Positions 1 to 7,218 of a stretch of 33,421 bases of DNA are shown here, in pieces. Origin of the DNA: Mesorhizobium intechi. GTDB lineage: Bacteria; Pseudomonadota; Alphaproteobacteria; Rhizobiales; Rhizobiaceae. Location: assembly GCF_002879535.1 (NCBI RefSeq), contig NZ_PNOT02000252.1, positions 2,884-36,304 on the forward strand, given 5' to 3'. The position numbers and the translations under genes are program-made. The number at the start of each line of letters is the position of its first letter. The first letter of the stretch is position 1. Under the pieces are notes generated by a model, which saw only the letters and a program-made list of their open reading frames with translations, had not been told where the DNA came from and did no database searches.

Positions 1-108
1 GACCGCGCGCTCGCCGGGGCGCTCACCGCCGAGCGTTCGATGGCGCGGCCGGATAGCCTCCTCTCTGTGCTGCTTGCGCGACGCGCGGCGGATTTGTCAG
101 AGAATTGA
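1..108 (+). CDS. Possible 3' end of an upstream gene (partial)
   Basis: Frame 1 is open from the window edge to a TGA at 106-108, giving a 35-residue tail that ends ARRAADLSEN. I do not recognise it. A sugar-responsive regulator often lies upstream of xylB in rhizobia, but nothing in these residues proves that. With only 35 residues in high-GC DNA, an open frame by chance is quite possible. The TGA overlaps the proposed -35 hexamer of the xylB promoter. Confidence 0.3.
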   Translation, partial: DRALAGALTAERSMARPDSLLSVLLARRAADLSEN

Positions 109-133
109 CCCGAAGCGGATCTTGCCTTAAAAA
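105..133 (+). promoter_or_regulatory. Candidate sigma-70 type promoter for xylB
   Basis: TTGACC at 105-110 is followed after exactly 17 bases by TAAAAA at 128-133. This matches the -35/-10 layout of housekeeping promoters. It lies 57 bases before the xylB start. The match is by eye and the -10 is imperfect. Confidence 0.4.
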
Positions 134-146
134 CTGGCTCAGCCAG
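134..146. promoter_or_regulatory. 13-bp palindrome just downstream of the xylB promoter (possible operator)
   Basis: CTGGCTCAGCCAG is a perfect odd-length palindrome starting right after the proposed -10 element, followed by a T run at 148-153. The position suits a repressor operator, for example for a xylose-responsive LacI/ROK protein. As RNA the usable stem is only about 4 bp, so it would be a poor terminator. The role is inferred. Confidence 0.35.
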
Positions 147-189
147 ATTTTTTCGAGATCCGAAAAAAATATTGGCATGGGAGGATGAC

Positions 190-1644
190 ATGTATCTCGG
201 CCTCGACTTGGGCACGTCGGGCGTCAAGGCGCTGCTGATCGATGCCGGACAGACCGTCATCGGCTCCGGCCACGGCTCGCTTGACGTTTCGCGGCCGCAT
301 CCCGGCTGGTCCGAACAGGATCCGTCCCACTGGATACGCGCCTGCGAAGACGCGATCACCGAACTCAGGGCCTCCCATCCCAGGCAATTCGCGGCGGTGA
401 AAGGCATCGGCCTGTCCGGCCAGATGCACGGCGCGACCTTGCTCGATTCGGCTGATCATGTGCTGCGCCCCTGCATTCTGTGGAACGACACGCGCAGCCA
501 TGTCGAGGCGGCGGCGCTCGACGCCGATCCGCGCTTCCGCAAGCTCACCGGCAACATCGTTTTCCCCGGCTTCACCGCGCCCAAGCTCGCCTGGGTGAAG
601 AACAACGAACCCGCCGTCTTCGCCAAGGTTGCGAAGGTGCTGCTGCCGAAGGATTTCCTGCGGCTTTGGTTGACCGGCGAACACATTTCCGAAATGTCCG
701 ACTCCGCCGGCACGTCCTGGCTCGATGTCGGCAAGCGCCGCTGGTCGCCCGAATTGCTGGCGGCAACGTCGCTCGACGAGAAGCAGATGCCGTCCCTTGT
801 CGAAGGCACCGAGAAGGCCGGCGGTCTGCGCGCCGAATTGGCGTCGAAATGGGGTGTCGAGGCCGGCATCCCGATTGCCGGTGGCGCCGGCGACAACGCT
901 GCCTCTGCCTGCGGCATGGGCACTGTCGGCGCTGGCCATGCCTTTGTCTCTCTCGGTACGTCGGGCGTCCTGTTTGCCGCCAACGCGTCCTATCTGCCCA
1001 ATCCGGCAAGTGCTGTCCACACCTTCTGCCATGCGCTGCCCGACACCTGGCACCAGATGGGCGTGATCCTGTCGGCGACCGATTCGCTCAACTGGCTGTC
1101 GGAGATCACAGGAAAGGTCGCGGGTGAACTGACCGCCGAACTCGGCGACGCGCTGAAGGCGCCGACCGGCGTATCCTTCCTCCCCTACCTCTCTGGCGAG
1201 CGCACGCCGCACAATGATTCGGCGATCCGCGGTTCCTTCACCGGGCTGGCGCATGAATCGAGCCGGGCAGTGTTGACGCAGGCGGTGCTCGAGGGCGTCG
1301 CCTTCGCCTTCCGTGACAGTCTTGAAGCCCTGAAGACGGCCGGCACCACATTGACGCGGGTGACGGCGATCGGCGGCGGCTCACGCTCGCGCTATTGGCT
1401 GAAATCCATAGCCACCGCGCTGCGGGTGCCGGTGGACATTCCCGCCGACGGCGATTTCGGCGCCGCCTTCGGTGCCGCCAGGCTCGGTCTGATCGCGGCG
1501 ACGGGTGCCGATCCGCTGGCCGTCTGCTCCGCCCCAAGGACGGATGCCACGATCGAACCGGATGCCAAGCTCGGCGGCGCCTATGCGGACGCCTATCACC
1601 GCTACCGGGAGCTCTATCCGGCAATCAGGGGTGCCACGGCGTGA
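190..1644 (+). CDS. xylB: Xylulokinase
   Basis: Xylulokinase phosphorylates D-xylulose with ATP to xylulose 5-phosphate, the second step of the isomerase route of D-xylose catabolism in the cytoplasm. The 484-residue product is full length for the FGGY carbohydrate kinase family. It opens with the phosphate-binding strand GLDLGTSGVK (Asp6), carries the sugar-contact motif SGQMHG (Met79-His80) and ILWNDTRS (97-103), and has the catalytic-base motif GGAGDNAASA with Asp235, equivalent to Asp233 of E. coli XylB. I chose the ATG at 190 because GGGAGGA (179-185) precedes it. An in-frame TTG at 172 has no such site. xylA follows in the same direction with an opposite-strand gene in between, so the two are probably transcribed separately. 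Confidence 0.95.
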   Translation: MYLGLDLGTSGVKALLIDAGQTVIGSGHGSLDVSRPHPGWSEQDPSHWIRACEDAITELRASHPRQFAAVKGIGLSGQMHGATLLDSADHVLRPCILWNDTRSHVEAAALDADPRFRKLTGNIVFPGFTAPKLAWVKNNEPAVFAKVAKVLLPKDFLRLWLTGEHISEMSDSAGTSWLDVGKRRWSPELLAATSLDEKQMPSLVEGTEKAGGLRAELASKWGVEAGIPIAGGAGDNAASACGMGTVGAGHAFVSLGTSGVLFAANASYLPNPASAVHTFCHALPDTWHQMGVILSATDSLNWLSEITGKVAGELTAELGDALKAPTGVSFLPYLSGERTPHNDSAIRGSFTGLAHESSRAVLTQAVLEGVAFAFRDSLEALKTAGTTLTRVTAIGGGSRSRYWLKSIATALRVPVDIPADGDFGAAFGAARLGLIAATGADPLAVCSAPRTDATIEPDAKLGGAYADAYHRYRELYPAIRGATA

Positions 1645-1676
1645 ACGATTTCTCGCCCACGCCGCGACTTCCGGCC

Positions 1677-2039
1677 TCACTGCGCCGGGACCTTGTCAAG
1701 GAAGCCGGTGATGCTTTTCAGGCGGCCGTTTTCGATGACGCCAATGTCGGTGCCTTCGATCACCGAAGGAACGCCGTCAGGCCCGAGGTTCCAGGAGAAG
1801 CGGATCTTGTCGGCGAAGCCGTCCGGCATGCCCTTCAGCGAGAAGCGGAAGCCGGCAAAGCGTTGCTGCACGCCGTCGATGAGCGCCGCGACGCCGTCAT
1901 GGCCGTCGCCCTGCATGACCGGATCGCGATAGCTGACGTCTTCGGTGAAGGTGGCCTTCAGCAATTCGGCGCGGCGACCGGCATCGCTTTCGTTCCAGGT
2001 GGTGATGTAGCCCTCGGCGATCTTGTTGAGGTCGGTCAT
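1677..2039 (-). CDS. SnoaL-like (NTF2-fold) protein
   Basis: A 120-residue protein of the NTF2-like/SnoaL superfamily. The residues that point there are the opening MTDLNKIAEGYITTWNESD, the segment FTEDVSYRDPVMQGDGHDGV, and an ending typical of the cone-shaped alpha+beta fold (IGVIENGRLKSITGFLD). Members are small isomerases, hydratases or non-enzymatic binding proteins, so the fold does not give a substrate. AAAGGAG lies just upstream of the ATG on the minus strand. The gene is antisense to the flow of xylB and xylA and sits exactly between them, leaving 107 bases for the divergent control of this gene and xylA. A role in pentose metabolism is only suggested by position. Confidence 0.8.
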   Translation of the reverse strand: MTDLNKIAEGYITTWNESDAGRRAELLKATFTEDVSYRDPVMQGDGHDGVAALIDGVQQRFAGFRFSLKGMPDGFADKIRFSWNLGPDGVPSVIEGTDIGVIENGRLKSITGFLDKVPAQ

Positions 2040-2097
2040 GATCGGTCTCCTTTGTTTGTTGACATCAGCCTTTTCGACCAGCCCGGGACCGAAATCA

Positions 2098-2114
2098 ATT
2101 ACGCCTGAGGTAAT
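2098..2114. promoter_or_regulatory. Inverted repeat upstream of xylA
   Basis: ATTAC (2098-2102) and GTAAT (2110-2114) form an inverted repeat with a 7-base spacer in the 107-base gap between the SnoaL-like gene and xylA, about 33 bases before the xylA ATG. The position fits an operator or activator site, but no regulator is identified in the window. TTGACA at 2059-2064 could be a -35 element, though no good -10 follows at 17 bases. Confidence 0.3.
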
Positions 2115-2146
2115 CAGGGCGAACTATTCGAGAGAGGACAGACATC

Positions 2147-3472
2147 ATGAGCAGCGGATTTTTCGGCGACATCCAGAAGATCAAATATGAGGGGCCGGAT
2201 TCGACCAATCCGCTGGCCTACCGGTTCTACAATCCGGACGAAGTGGTGGCCGGCAAGCGGCTCGAAGACCATCTGCGCTTCGCCGTCGCCTACTGGCACT
2301 CCTTTGCATGGCCGGGTGGCGACCCCTTCGGCGGCCAGACCTTCGACCGCCCCTGGTTCCCCAAGGCCGGCGGCATCGATACGATGGAACTGGCGAAGCT
2401 CAAGGCCGATGTTGCGTTTGAGATGTTCTCGCTGCTCGGCGCGCCCTATTTCTGCTTCCACGACGCCGATGTCCGGCCCGAGGGCAAGGATTTTTCAGAA
2501 AGTGCCGCCCGCCTCGACGAGATCGCGGACTATTTCGCCGGCAAGATGAAGCAGACCGGGGTCAAGCTGCTCTGGGGCACGGCGAACCTTTTTTCGCATC
2601 GCCGCTTCATGTCGGGCGCCGCCACCAATCCCGATCCGGATGTCTTTGCCTATGCGGCGGCGACGGTGAAAAGCTGCATCGACGTCACCAAGCGGCTGAA
2701 GGGTGAGAACTATGTGCTGTGGGGCGGGCGCGAAGGCTATGAGACGCTGCTCAACACCGACCTTGCCCGCGAGCAGGAACAGGCCGGCCGCTTCCTCAGC
2801 CTCGTTGTCGACTACAAGCACAAGATCGGCTTCAAGGGTACTATCCTGATCGAGCCGAAGCCGCAGGAGCCGACAAAGCATCAGTACGACTATGACGTCG
2901 CCACCGTTTACGGTTTCCTCAAGCGCTTCGGTCTGGAGAAGGAGGTCAAGCTCAATATCGAGCAGGGCCACGCCATCCTCGCCGGCCATTCCTTCGAGCA
3001 CGAACTGGCGCTCGCCAATGCGCTCGGCGTCTTCGGTTCGATCGACATGAACCGCAACGATTACCAGTCGGGCTGGGACACCGACCAGTTCCCCAACAAC
3101 GTGCCGGAAATGGCGCTGGCCTACTACCAGGTCCTGCAGGCCGGTGGCTTCAAGACCGGCGGCACCAATTTCGACGCCAAGCTGCGCCGCCAGTCGCTCG
3201 ACCCGCAGGACCTGCTGATCGGCCATATCGGCGGCATGGATTCTTGCGCGCGCGGCCTCAAGGCCGCGGCCCGCATGGTCGAGGACAAGGCGCTGTCGGC
3301 GCCCCTGGCCGAGCGCTATGCCGGCTGGAACACGGCAGAGGGCAAGGCAATGCTGTCGGGCAAGCGCACGCTCGAGGACATCGCCGAGCGCGTGGTCAAG
3401 AAGAAGATCGAACCGCAGCCGCGCTCCGGCCGCCAGGAACTGCTGGAAAATATCGTCAACCGCTACGTCTGA
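2147..3472 (+). CDS. xylA: Xylose isomerase
   Basis: Xylose isomerase interconverts D-xylose and D-xylulose and feeds xylulokinase. The 441-residue length and long N-terminus mark it as a class II enzyme, a metal-dependent TIM barrel that works as a homotetramer. The catalytic pair is His105 and Asp108 in FCFHDADV. The signatures [10 protein letters not shown] (193-202) and [11 protein letters not shown] (236-246) are intact. The metal ligands Glu236, Glu272, His275, Asp300, Asp311, Asp313 and Asp343 keep a constant +4 offset from the usual class II numbering, so the active site is complete. GAGAGAGG lies about 10 bases before the ATG. The gene is separated from xylB by an antisense gene, so a separate promoter in 2040-2146 is likely. 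Confidence 0.97.
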   Translation: MSSGFFGDIQKIKYEGPDSTNPLAYRFYNPDEVVAGKRLEDHLRFAVAYWHSFAWPGGDPFGGQTFDRPWFPKAGGIDTMELAKLKADVAFEMFSLLGAPYFCFHDADVRPEGKDFSESAARLDEIADYFAGKMKQTGVKLLWGTANLFSHRRFMSGAATNPDPDVFAYAAATVKSCIDVTKRLKGENYVLWGGREGYETLLNTDLAREQEQAGRFLSLVVDYKHKIGFKGTILIEPKPQEPTKHQYDYDVATVYGFLKRFGLEKEVKLNIEQGHAILAGHSFEHELALANALGVFGSIDMNRNDYQSGWDTDQFPNNVPEMALAYYQVLQAGGFKTGGTNFDAKLRRQSLDPQDLLIGHIGGMDSCARGLKAAARMVEDKALSAPLAERYAGWNTAEGKAMLSGKRTLEDIAERVVKKKIEPQPRSGRQELLENIVNRYV

Positions 3473-3562
3473 CGCCTGACTTCTGGACCGACATCTGCCC
3501 GATGTGGCTGAAAGCCGCCGTGATCGCCGTTTGCTAGTCCACTCCATCGAAGGGAGAAGGCG

Positions 3563-4060
3563 ATGGCAGACGGGCGGATCACGGTGCGCAAGGCACAGGC
3601 GAGCGATGTCGCGGTCCTGAAGCAGGTGCTTCAGGACACCTTTGAGGGCACCTGGCTGCCGCACATCACCCACTCATCGGCCCAGCGCTATGTCGAGACC
3701 GATATTGGCGGGCGCTATGTCGAGCAGAACTGGCCGGAATTTACGGTTGCCGAGATCGACAGCGAGATCGCCGGCCTGATCCATTGGCGCGGCGATTTTA
3801 TCGAGGCCGTGCATGTCAGCGCAAGCCATCAGGGCCAAGGCGTCGGCGGCAGGCTGCTCACGCATGCCGAACGGGCTATTGCGGCCGCCGGATTCAGCCA
3901 GGTGCGGCTCGAGACCGACACGTTCAACGAGCGCGCCCAGAATGTCTACAAGGCGGTCGGGTATGTCGAAAAAGACCGTTATCCCGACGATGAATGGGAC
4001 AGCGGCTTCACCACAGTGCTGTTCGAGAAACGGCTGGCAGCAGTTCCAGGAGAAGTGTGA
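3563..4060 (+). CDS. GNAT family N-acetyltransferase
   Basis: A 165-residue single-domain Gcn5-related acetyltransferase that would transfer an acetyl group from acetyl-CoA to an amine of unknown identity. The acetyl-CoA pyrophosphate loop HQGQGVGGRLLTHAE (about 90-104) is a clear motif A. The C-terminal motif B follows as NERAQNVYKAVGYVE. GAAGGGAGAAGG lies just upstream of the ATG. It stands alone after xylA with a 90-base gap. The last codons and the TGA fall inside a copy of an intergenic repeat shared with 15200-15246 and 20363-20408, so the natural C-terminus may have been altered when the repeat arrived. The substrate cannot be predicted. Confidence 0.85.
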   Translation: MADGRITVRKAQASDVAVLKQVLQDTFEGTWLPHITHSSAQRYVETDIGGRYVEQNWPEFTVAEIDSEIAGLIHWRGDFIEAVHVSASHQGQGVGGRLLTHAERAIAAAGFSQVRLETDTFNERAQNVYKAVGYVEKDRYPDDEWDSGFTTVLFEKRLAAVPGEV

Positions 4061-4080
4061 TGCGGTTTTCCGTTCGGAAC
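4047..4080. repeat. Intergenic repeat family 2, partial copy
   Basis: The segment with AAGTGTGATGCGGTTTTCCG followed by TTCGGAA matches the core of the copies at 15200-15246 and 20363-20408. The outer GCAATTCC arm is degenerate here. The copy begins within the last codons of the GNAT gene and supplies its stop codon. Confidence 0.6.
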
Positions 4081-4100
4081 GGCGTTAAACCAAGGAGCTA

Positions 4101-4136
4101 GGGCCGTCCGCCGTTTCCGTGAAACGGCTATGGCCT
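4101..4136 (+). terminator. Hairpin downstream of the GNAT gene
   Basis: GCCGTTT (4110-4116) pairs perfectly with AAACGGC (4122-4128) over a 5-base loop, and flanking GGCC segments can extend the stem. No U tract follows, so it is a stem-loop that may act as a weak terminator or RNA 3' end stabiliser. The rest of 4061-4312 shows nothing else I can support. Confidence 0.4.
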
Positions 4137-4312
4137 GACCTTCCTGATCCGGACTTTCGCGCGCGGAACGGCTTTGCGCCAAAGTGCGCGTGCGGCGACA
4201 TGGTTTTGCCCCTGGCGGCCCCTCAATGACCTCGCTCTTGCCTTCAAACTGCCGTCACGTACCTCGTATAAGAGGGGCCCGTGGCGGGTGAAAAGGAAGG
4301 AGGCGAACCGAT

Positions 4313-4516
4313 ATGCAGCACGAACGCGAAATCGACGCCCTGCTCTCATCCGGTGAGACCGGATCGATCATCGACCGGCTGATGGCGCTGCCGCGGCCGA
4401 CCGATGACGTGAAAAATGAATGGGATCGCGCCGTCAGCAACCGCTTTGAAATCCGGCTGGTGAGACAGATGCGCTCGCAGATCGACGCCGGCAACGATCG
4501 CCAGAACGCCGCTTGA
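4313..4516 (+). CDS. Small conserved-looking hypothetical protein
   Basis: A 67-residue, charged, soluble protein with no signal peptide or membrane segment, starting MQHEREIDALLSSGETGSII. I do not recognise the family. Support for a real gene is the strong site GGAAGGAGG about 7 bases before the ATG and the helix-friendly composition (EWDRAVSNRFEIRLVRQMRS). It converges on the AraC-type regulator gene, with 14 bases between the stop codons. A function cannot be assigned from sequence or position. Confidence 0.65.
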   Translation: MQHEREIDALLSSGETGSIIDRLMALPRPTDDVKNEWDRAVSNRFEIRLVRQMRSQIDAGNDRQNAA

Positions 4517-4530
4517 TTCGCTGAATCGAC

Positions 4531-5511
4531 CTAGCCCCGGCGCAACCTGACCGGGGCTTCGCCAAAAGCCCTTGAAAATGCTCTGGAAAATGCCGCGGCG
4601 GACGAGAATCCCGTCCGCCCGGCAATATCCGCCATGGCTACCCGCGTGTCGACCACCAGGCGGCGCGCCGCACCCAGCCGTAGTCTCAGATAATAGGCGC
4701 CGGGCGTCTCGCCGATCGACTTGCGAAAAATGCTTTCCAGCGTGCGCGCCGTCACGCCGGCACGTTTGGCTATGGCTTCGATGGTCAGCGGCTGGTCGAC
4801 ATGCGCTTCCATCAGCCGGATGGCCTGTGCCAGGCGCGGATCGTAGCCGTCGAGCCGGCCAAGCGAGACCAGCGGCTGCGCATCGGTCGCCACGCGCGCC
4901 TGATCGTAGATGAAGGCGCTTGCCACATCGAGCGCCACGGCCATGCCGAGCCGGGTGCGAATCAGGTGCAGCATCAGGTCGAGCGTCGGCGACGCGCCGC
5001 CCGTGGTGAAGACGGGCCCATCGATGATGTATCGATCAGGGCGCACGTCGACGCCCGGAAAGGCGGAGGAAAAATCCTCCATGTCCTCCCAATGGGTGGT
5101 GGCGCTGCGCCCTTCCAGCAGCCCGGCGCGCGCCACCAGCCAGGTGCCGGCCTCGACGCCGCCGCAGGCGCGGGCCGACCGCGCCGCGCGGCGCAAACCG
5201 GCGAGCAAGGCCGACGTCGCATAGTTCTGCGTACCGAAGCCCGCGACCACGACCAGGACATCGGTCGGTTCCGTCGCATCGAACCGGCCGCTGACCGCCA
5301 CGGGCAGGCCGCATGTCGTGACCGGCGCTTCCCCGGTCACCGAAACCAGCTTGAAGTCGAACAGGGTTTCGCCGGCGATGCGGTTGGCGGCCCGCAGCGG
5401 ATCGACGGCGCATGCCACGCACATGATGGATGCCCCGGAAAACACCAGCAACGTCACCTTGAGCGGCGATTGCTCGGCACGAAAGATTGTCGCTTTTTCG
5501 TTTTTTGTCAT
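4531..5511 (-). CDS. GlxA/CdhR-like AraC-family transcriptional regulator
   Basis: A 326-residue regulator with an N-terminal DJ-1/PfpI-like domain (about 17-190) and a C-terminal AraC double helix-turn-helix (about 225-320, with LTIEAIAKRAGVTARTLESI and the second helix pair in DIAGRTGFSSAAAFSRAF). This architecture is that of CdhR and GbdR, activators of carnitine and glycine betaine catabolism in Pseudomonas. The gene is divergent from the carnitine-type operon starting at 5648, so it most likely activates that operon in response to carnitine or a breakdown product. At the DJ-1 nucleophile position the sequence reads GGVEAGTW, with no cysteine, so the domain is probably a sensor. I used the ATG at 5511 with GAAGG upstream. 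A longer frame runs into the repeat and the neighbouring gene and is unlikely. Confidence 0.88.
   Translation of the reverse strand: MTKNEKATIFRAEQSPLKVTLLVFSGASIMCVACAVDPLRAANRIAGETLFDFKLVSVTGEAPVTTCGLPVAVSGRFDATEPTDVLVVVAGFGTQNYATSALLAGLRRAARSARACGGVEAGTWLVARAGLLEGRSATTHWEDMEDFSSAFPGVDVRPDRYIIDGPVFTTGGASPTLDLMLHLIRTRLGMAVALDVASAFIYDQARVATDAQPLVSLGRLDGYDPRLAQAIRLMEAHVDQPLTIEAIAKRAGVTARTLESIFRKSIGETPGAYYLRLRLGAARRLVVDTRVAMADIAGRTGFSSAAAFSRAFSRAFGEAPVRLRRG
4533..4558. terminator. Hairpin at the convergent gene ends
   Basis: AGCCCCGG (4533-4540) and CCGGGGCT (4551-4558) form a perfect 8-bp stem with a 10-base loop, between the ends of the small + strand gene and the - strand regulator. It overlaps the regulator's final codons. 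There is no clear U tract in either direction, so termination is inferred from the stem and its position. Confidence 0.45.
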
Positions 5512-5572
5512 GCAGCCTTCGTAAAGCGCAAAACAGTCGCCTGCAAGTCGCGCAATGTTATGCGGGTCCCTG

Positions 5573-5619
5573 TGCATGTCGTTGTCCCAAAACCGGTTCC
5601 CACTTTTGGGCGACATGCA
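5573..5619. repeat. Intergenic palindromic repeat family 1, copy A
   Basis: Outer arms TGCATGTCG (5573-5581) and CGACATGCA (5611-5619) enclose inner arms CCCAAAA (5586-5592) and TTTTGGG (5604-5610). It lies between the divergent regulator and BKACE gene, 28 bases before the BKACE ATG. Related copies are at 9498-9552, 18576-18618, 29386-29433 and 31363-31408. This copy is in the opposite orientation to that at 18576-18618. Confidence 0.85.
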
Positions 5620-5647
5620 TGGCTGTTCGAATTGGGAGGAGAATTCC

Positions 5648-6571
5648 ATGCCGCTTGCGATGAACCGTGAGGTCTTCATTACCTGTGCCGTGACCGGATC
5701 GGGAGGCTCGCAGGATCGCTCTCCGCATGTGCCGCGTTCGCCCAAGCAGATCGCCGATTCGGCCATCGACGCGGCCAAGGCCGGTGCCGCGATCGTCCAC
5801 TGCCATGTCCGCGACCCCGAGACCGGCAAGCCCAGGCGCGATGTGCATCTATACCGCGAGGTCACCGAGCGCATCCGTGACGCGAACGTCGACGTCGTGC
5901 TGAACCTCACCGCCGGTATGGGCGGCGACATGGTGTTCGGTTCGCCGGAAGCGCCGCTGCCGCTCAACGAAAAAGGCACCGACATGGGCGGCGCCACCAA
6001 TCGCATGGAGCATGTGCGTCAGTGCCTGCCGGAAATCTGCACGCTCGACTGCGGCACCATGAACTTCGCCGAGGCCGACTATGTCATGACCAACACGCCC
6101 GGCATGCTGCGCGCCATGGGCGGCATGATGACGGCGCTCGGCGTCAAGCCCGAGATCGAGGCCTTCGATACCGGCCATCTCTGGTTCGCCAAGCAGCTGG
6201 TGGAGGAAAAGGTGCTCAACCCCGACGCGCTGGTGCAGCTCTGCATGGGCGTGCCGTGGGGCGCGCCGGACGATCTCAACACCTTCATGGCCATGGTCAA
6301 CAACGTGCCGTCGACCTGGAACTGGTCGGCGTTTTCGATCGGCCGCAACCAGATGGCCTATGCCGCCGCGGCCGTGATCGCCGGCGGCAATGTCCGCGTC
6401 GGTCTCGAAGACAATCTCTGGCTCGACAAGGGCGTGCTGGGCACCAACGCCCAGCTCGTCGAGCGCGCTGCCAGCATCGTCACCAATCTCGGCGCCAGGA
6501 TCCTCGGCCCGGAGGAAGTACGCAAGAAGCTCAACCTGACCAAGCGGGCGCCGATCGCAGCCGCGGCGTAA
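5648..6571 (+). CDS. BKACE family beta-keto acid cleavage enzyme, probably 3-dehydrocarnitine:acetyl-CoA cleavage
   Basis: BKACE (DUF849) enzymes condense a beta-keto acid with acetyl-CoA, giving acetoacetate and a new CoA thioester. Beside L-carnitine dehydrogenase the expected substrate is 3-dehydrocarnitine, giving betainyl-CoA. The 307-residue TIM barrel keeps the zinc ligands His51 and His53 in IVHCHVRDPETGKP and Glu254 in VGLEDNLWL, and the loops NLTAGMGGD and LDCGTMNF. GGGAGGAGAA precedes the ATG at 5648. Upstream in-frame starts fall inside the palindromic repeat and are rejected. It is the first gene of a tightly packed six-gene operon. Other BKACE substrates such as 3-keto-5-aminohexanoate are possible but do not fit the context. 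Confidence 0.88.
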   Translation: MPLAMNREVFITCAVTGSGGSQDRSPHVPRSPKQIADSAIDAAKAGAAIVHCHVRDPETGKPRRDVHLYREVTERIRDANVDVVLNLTAGMGGDMVFGSPEAPLPLNEKGTDMGGATNRMEHVRQCLPEICTLDCGTMNFAEADYVMTNTPGMLRAMGGMMTALGVKPEIEAFDTGHLWFAKQLVEEKVLNPDALVQLCMGVPWGAPDDLNTFMAMVNNVPSTWNWSAFSIGRNQMAYAAAAVIAGGNVRVGLEDNLWLDKGVLGTNAQLVERAASIVTNLGARILGPEEVRKKLNLTKRAPIAAAA

Positions 6572-6585
6572 GGCGGGAGTTGGCC

Positions 6586-7218
6586 ATGGCTGATACCGTC
6601 AAATTCACCGCGATGAAGGATGGCGACAAGGACGATTACGAGTTCCTGACCGCCCATGAAATCGACTATGCCGCCAAGACCGGCGAGCGGCTGCTCGACG
6701 CGCTGGTCCAGCTCGACGAGGGTCTGTCCGGCTACAAGGTCACCCGGCTCGGCCATTCGCTGCAGGCGGCGACTCGCGCCTGGCGCGACGGCGCCGACAC
6801 CGACTGGATAGCCTGCGCGCTGCTGCATGACATCGGCGACATCTACGCGCCCTACAATCACGACGAATACGCCGCTTCGATCCTGAAGCCCTTCGTGCGC
6901 GAGCAATGCACCTGGGTCGTCGAGAAGCACGGCGACTTCCAGCGGCTCTATTACGCCCATCATCTCGGCGGCAACCGCCATGCGCGCGACCGCTTTGCCG
7001 GTCACGCCTATTTCGACGATTGCGACCAGTTTTGCGAGCGCTGGGACCAGTCGAGCTTCGATCCCGATTACGAGACGCTGCCGATAGACTTCTTCCGGCC
7101 TTTCGTGCTCGAGGTCTTCGCCCGCGGGGCCTACGACCCATCCGTGATCCGCGCCGGCGAGCGCGTGCCTCTCATTGATCCCGAAACAGCCAGGACCAGA
7201 ACCGGAGCATCCGCATGA
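6586..7218 (+). CDS. HD-domain protein, candidate PhnZ/TmpB-like diiron oxygenase
   Basis: A 210-residue HD-superfamily protein with the pair His81-Asp82 in ALLHDIGD. Other candidate ligands are His57 (RLGHSLQAA), His92 (YNHDEY), His115 (VEKHGDFQRLYYAHH) and Asp154 (ERWDQSSF). The order, the 24-residue spacing from His57 to His81 and the surrounding residues resemble, from memory, the HD-type mixed-valence diiron oxygenases PhnZ and TmpB more than phosphohydrolases. TmpB acts on a trimethylammonium phosphonate and yields glycine betaine. The gene lies 14 bases after BKACE and overlaps the carnitine dehydrogenase by 4 bases (ATGA), so it is co-translated with a trimethylammonium pathway. Its substrate is unknown; a phosphohydrolase or regulatory role is the alternative. 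Confidence 0.8.
   Translation: MADTVKFTAMKDGDKDDYEFLTAHEIDYAAKTGERLLDALVQLDEGLSGYKVTRLGHSLQAATRAWRDGADTDWIACALLHDIGDIYAPYNHDEYAASILKPFVREQCTWVVEKHGDFQRLYYAHHLGGNRHARDRFAGHAYFDDCDQFCERWDQSSFDPDYETLPIDFFRPFVLEVFARGAYDPSVIRAGERVPLIDPETARTRTGASA

Noticed and set aside
3502..3537. Possible 11-residue leader peptide before the GNAT gene
   Set aside because: No ribosome site, no hairpin partner and no amino-acid bias linked to a nearby pathway.
5512..6006. N-terminal extension of the AraC-type regulator
   Set aside because: It would overlap the BKACE gene antisense and translate the palindromic repeat; ATG 5511 has a ribosome site and gives normal family length.
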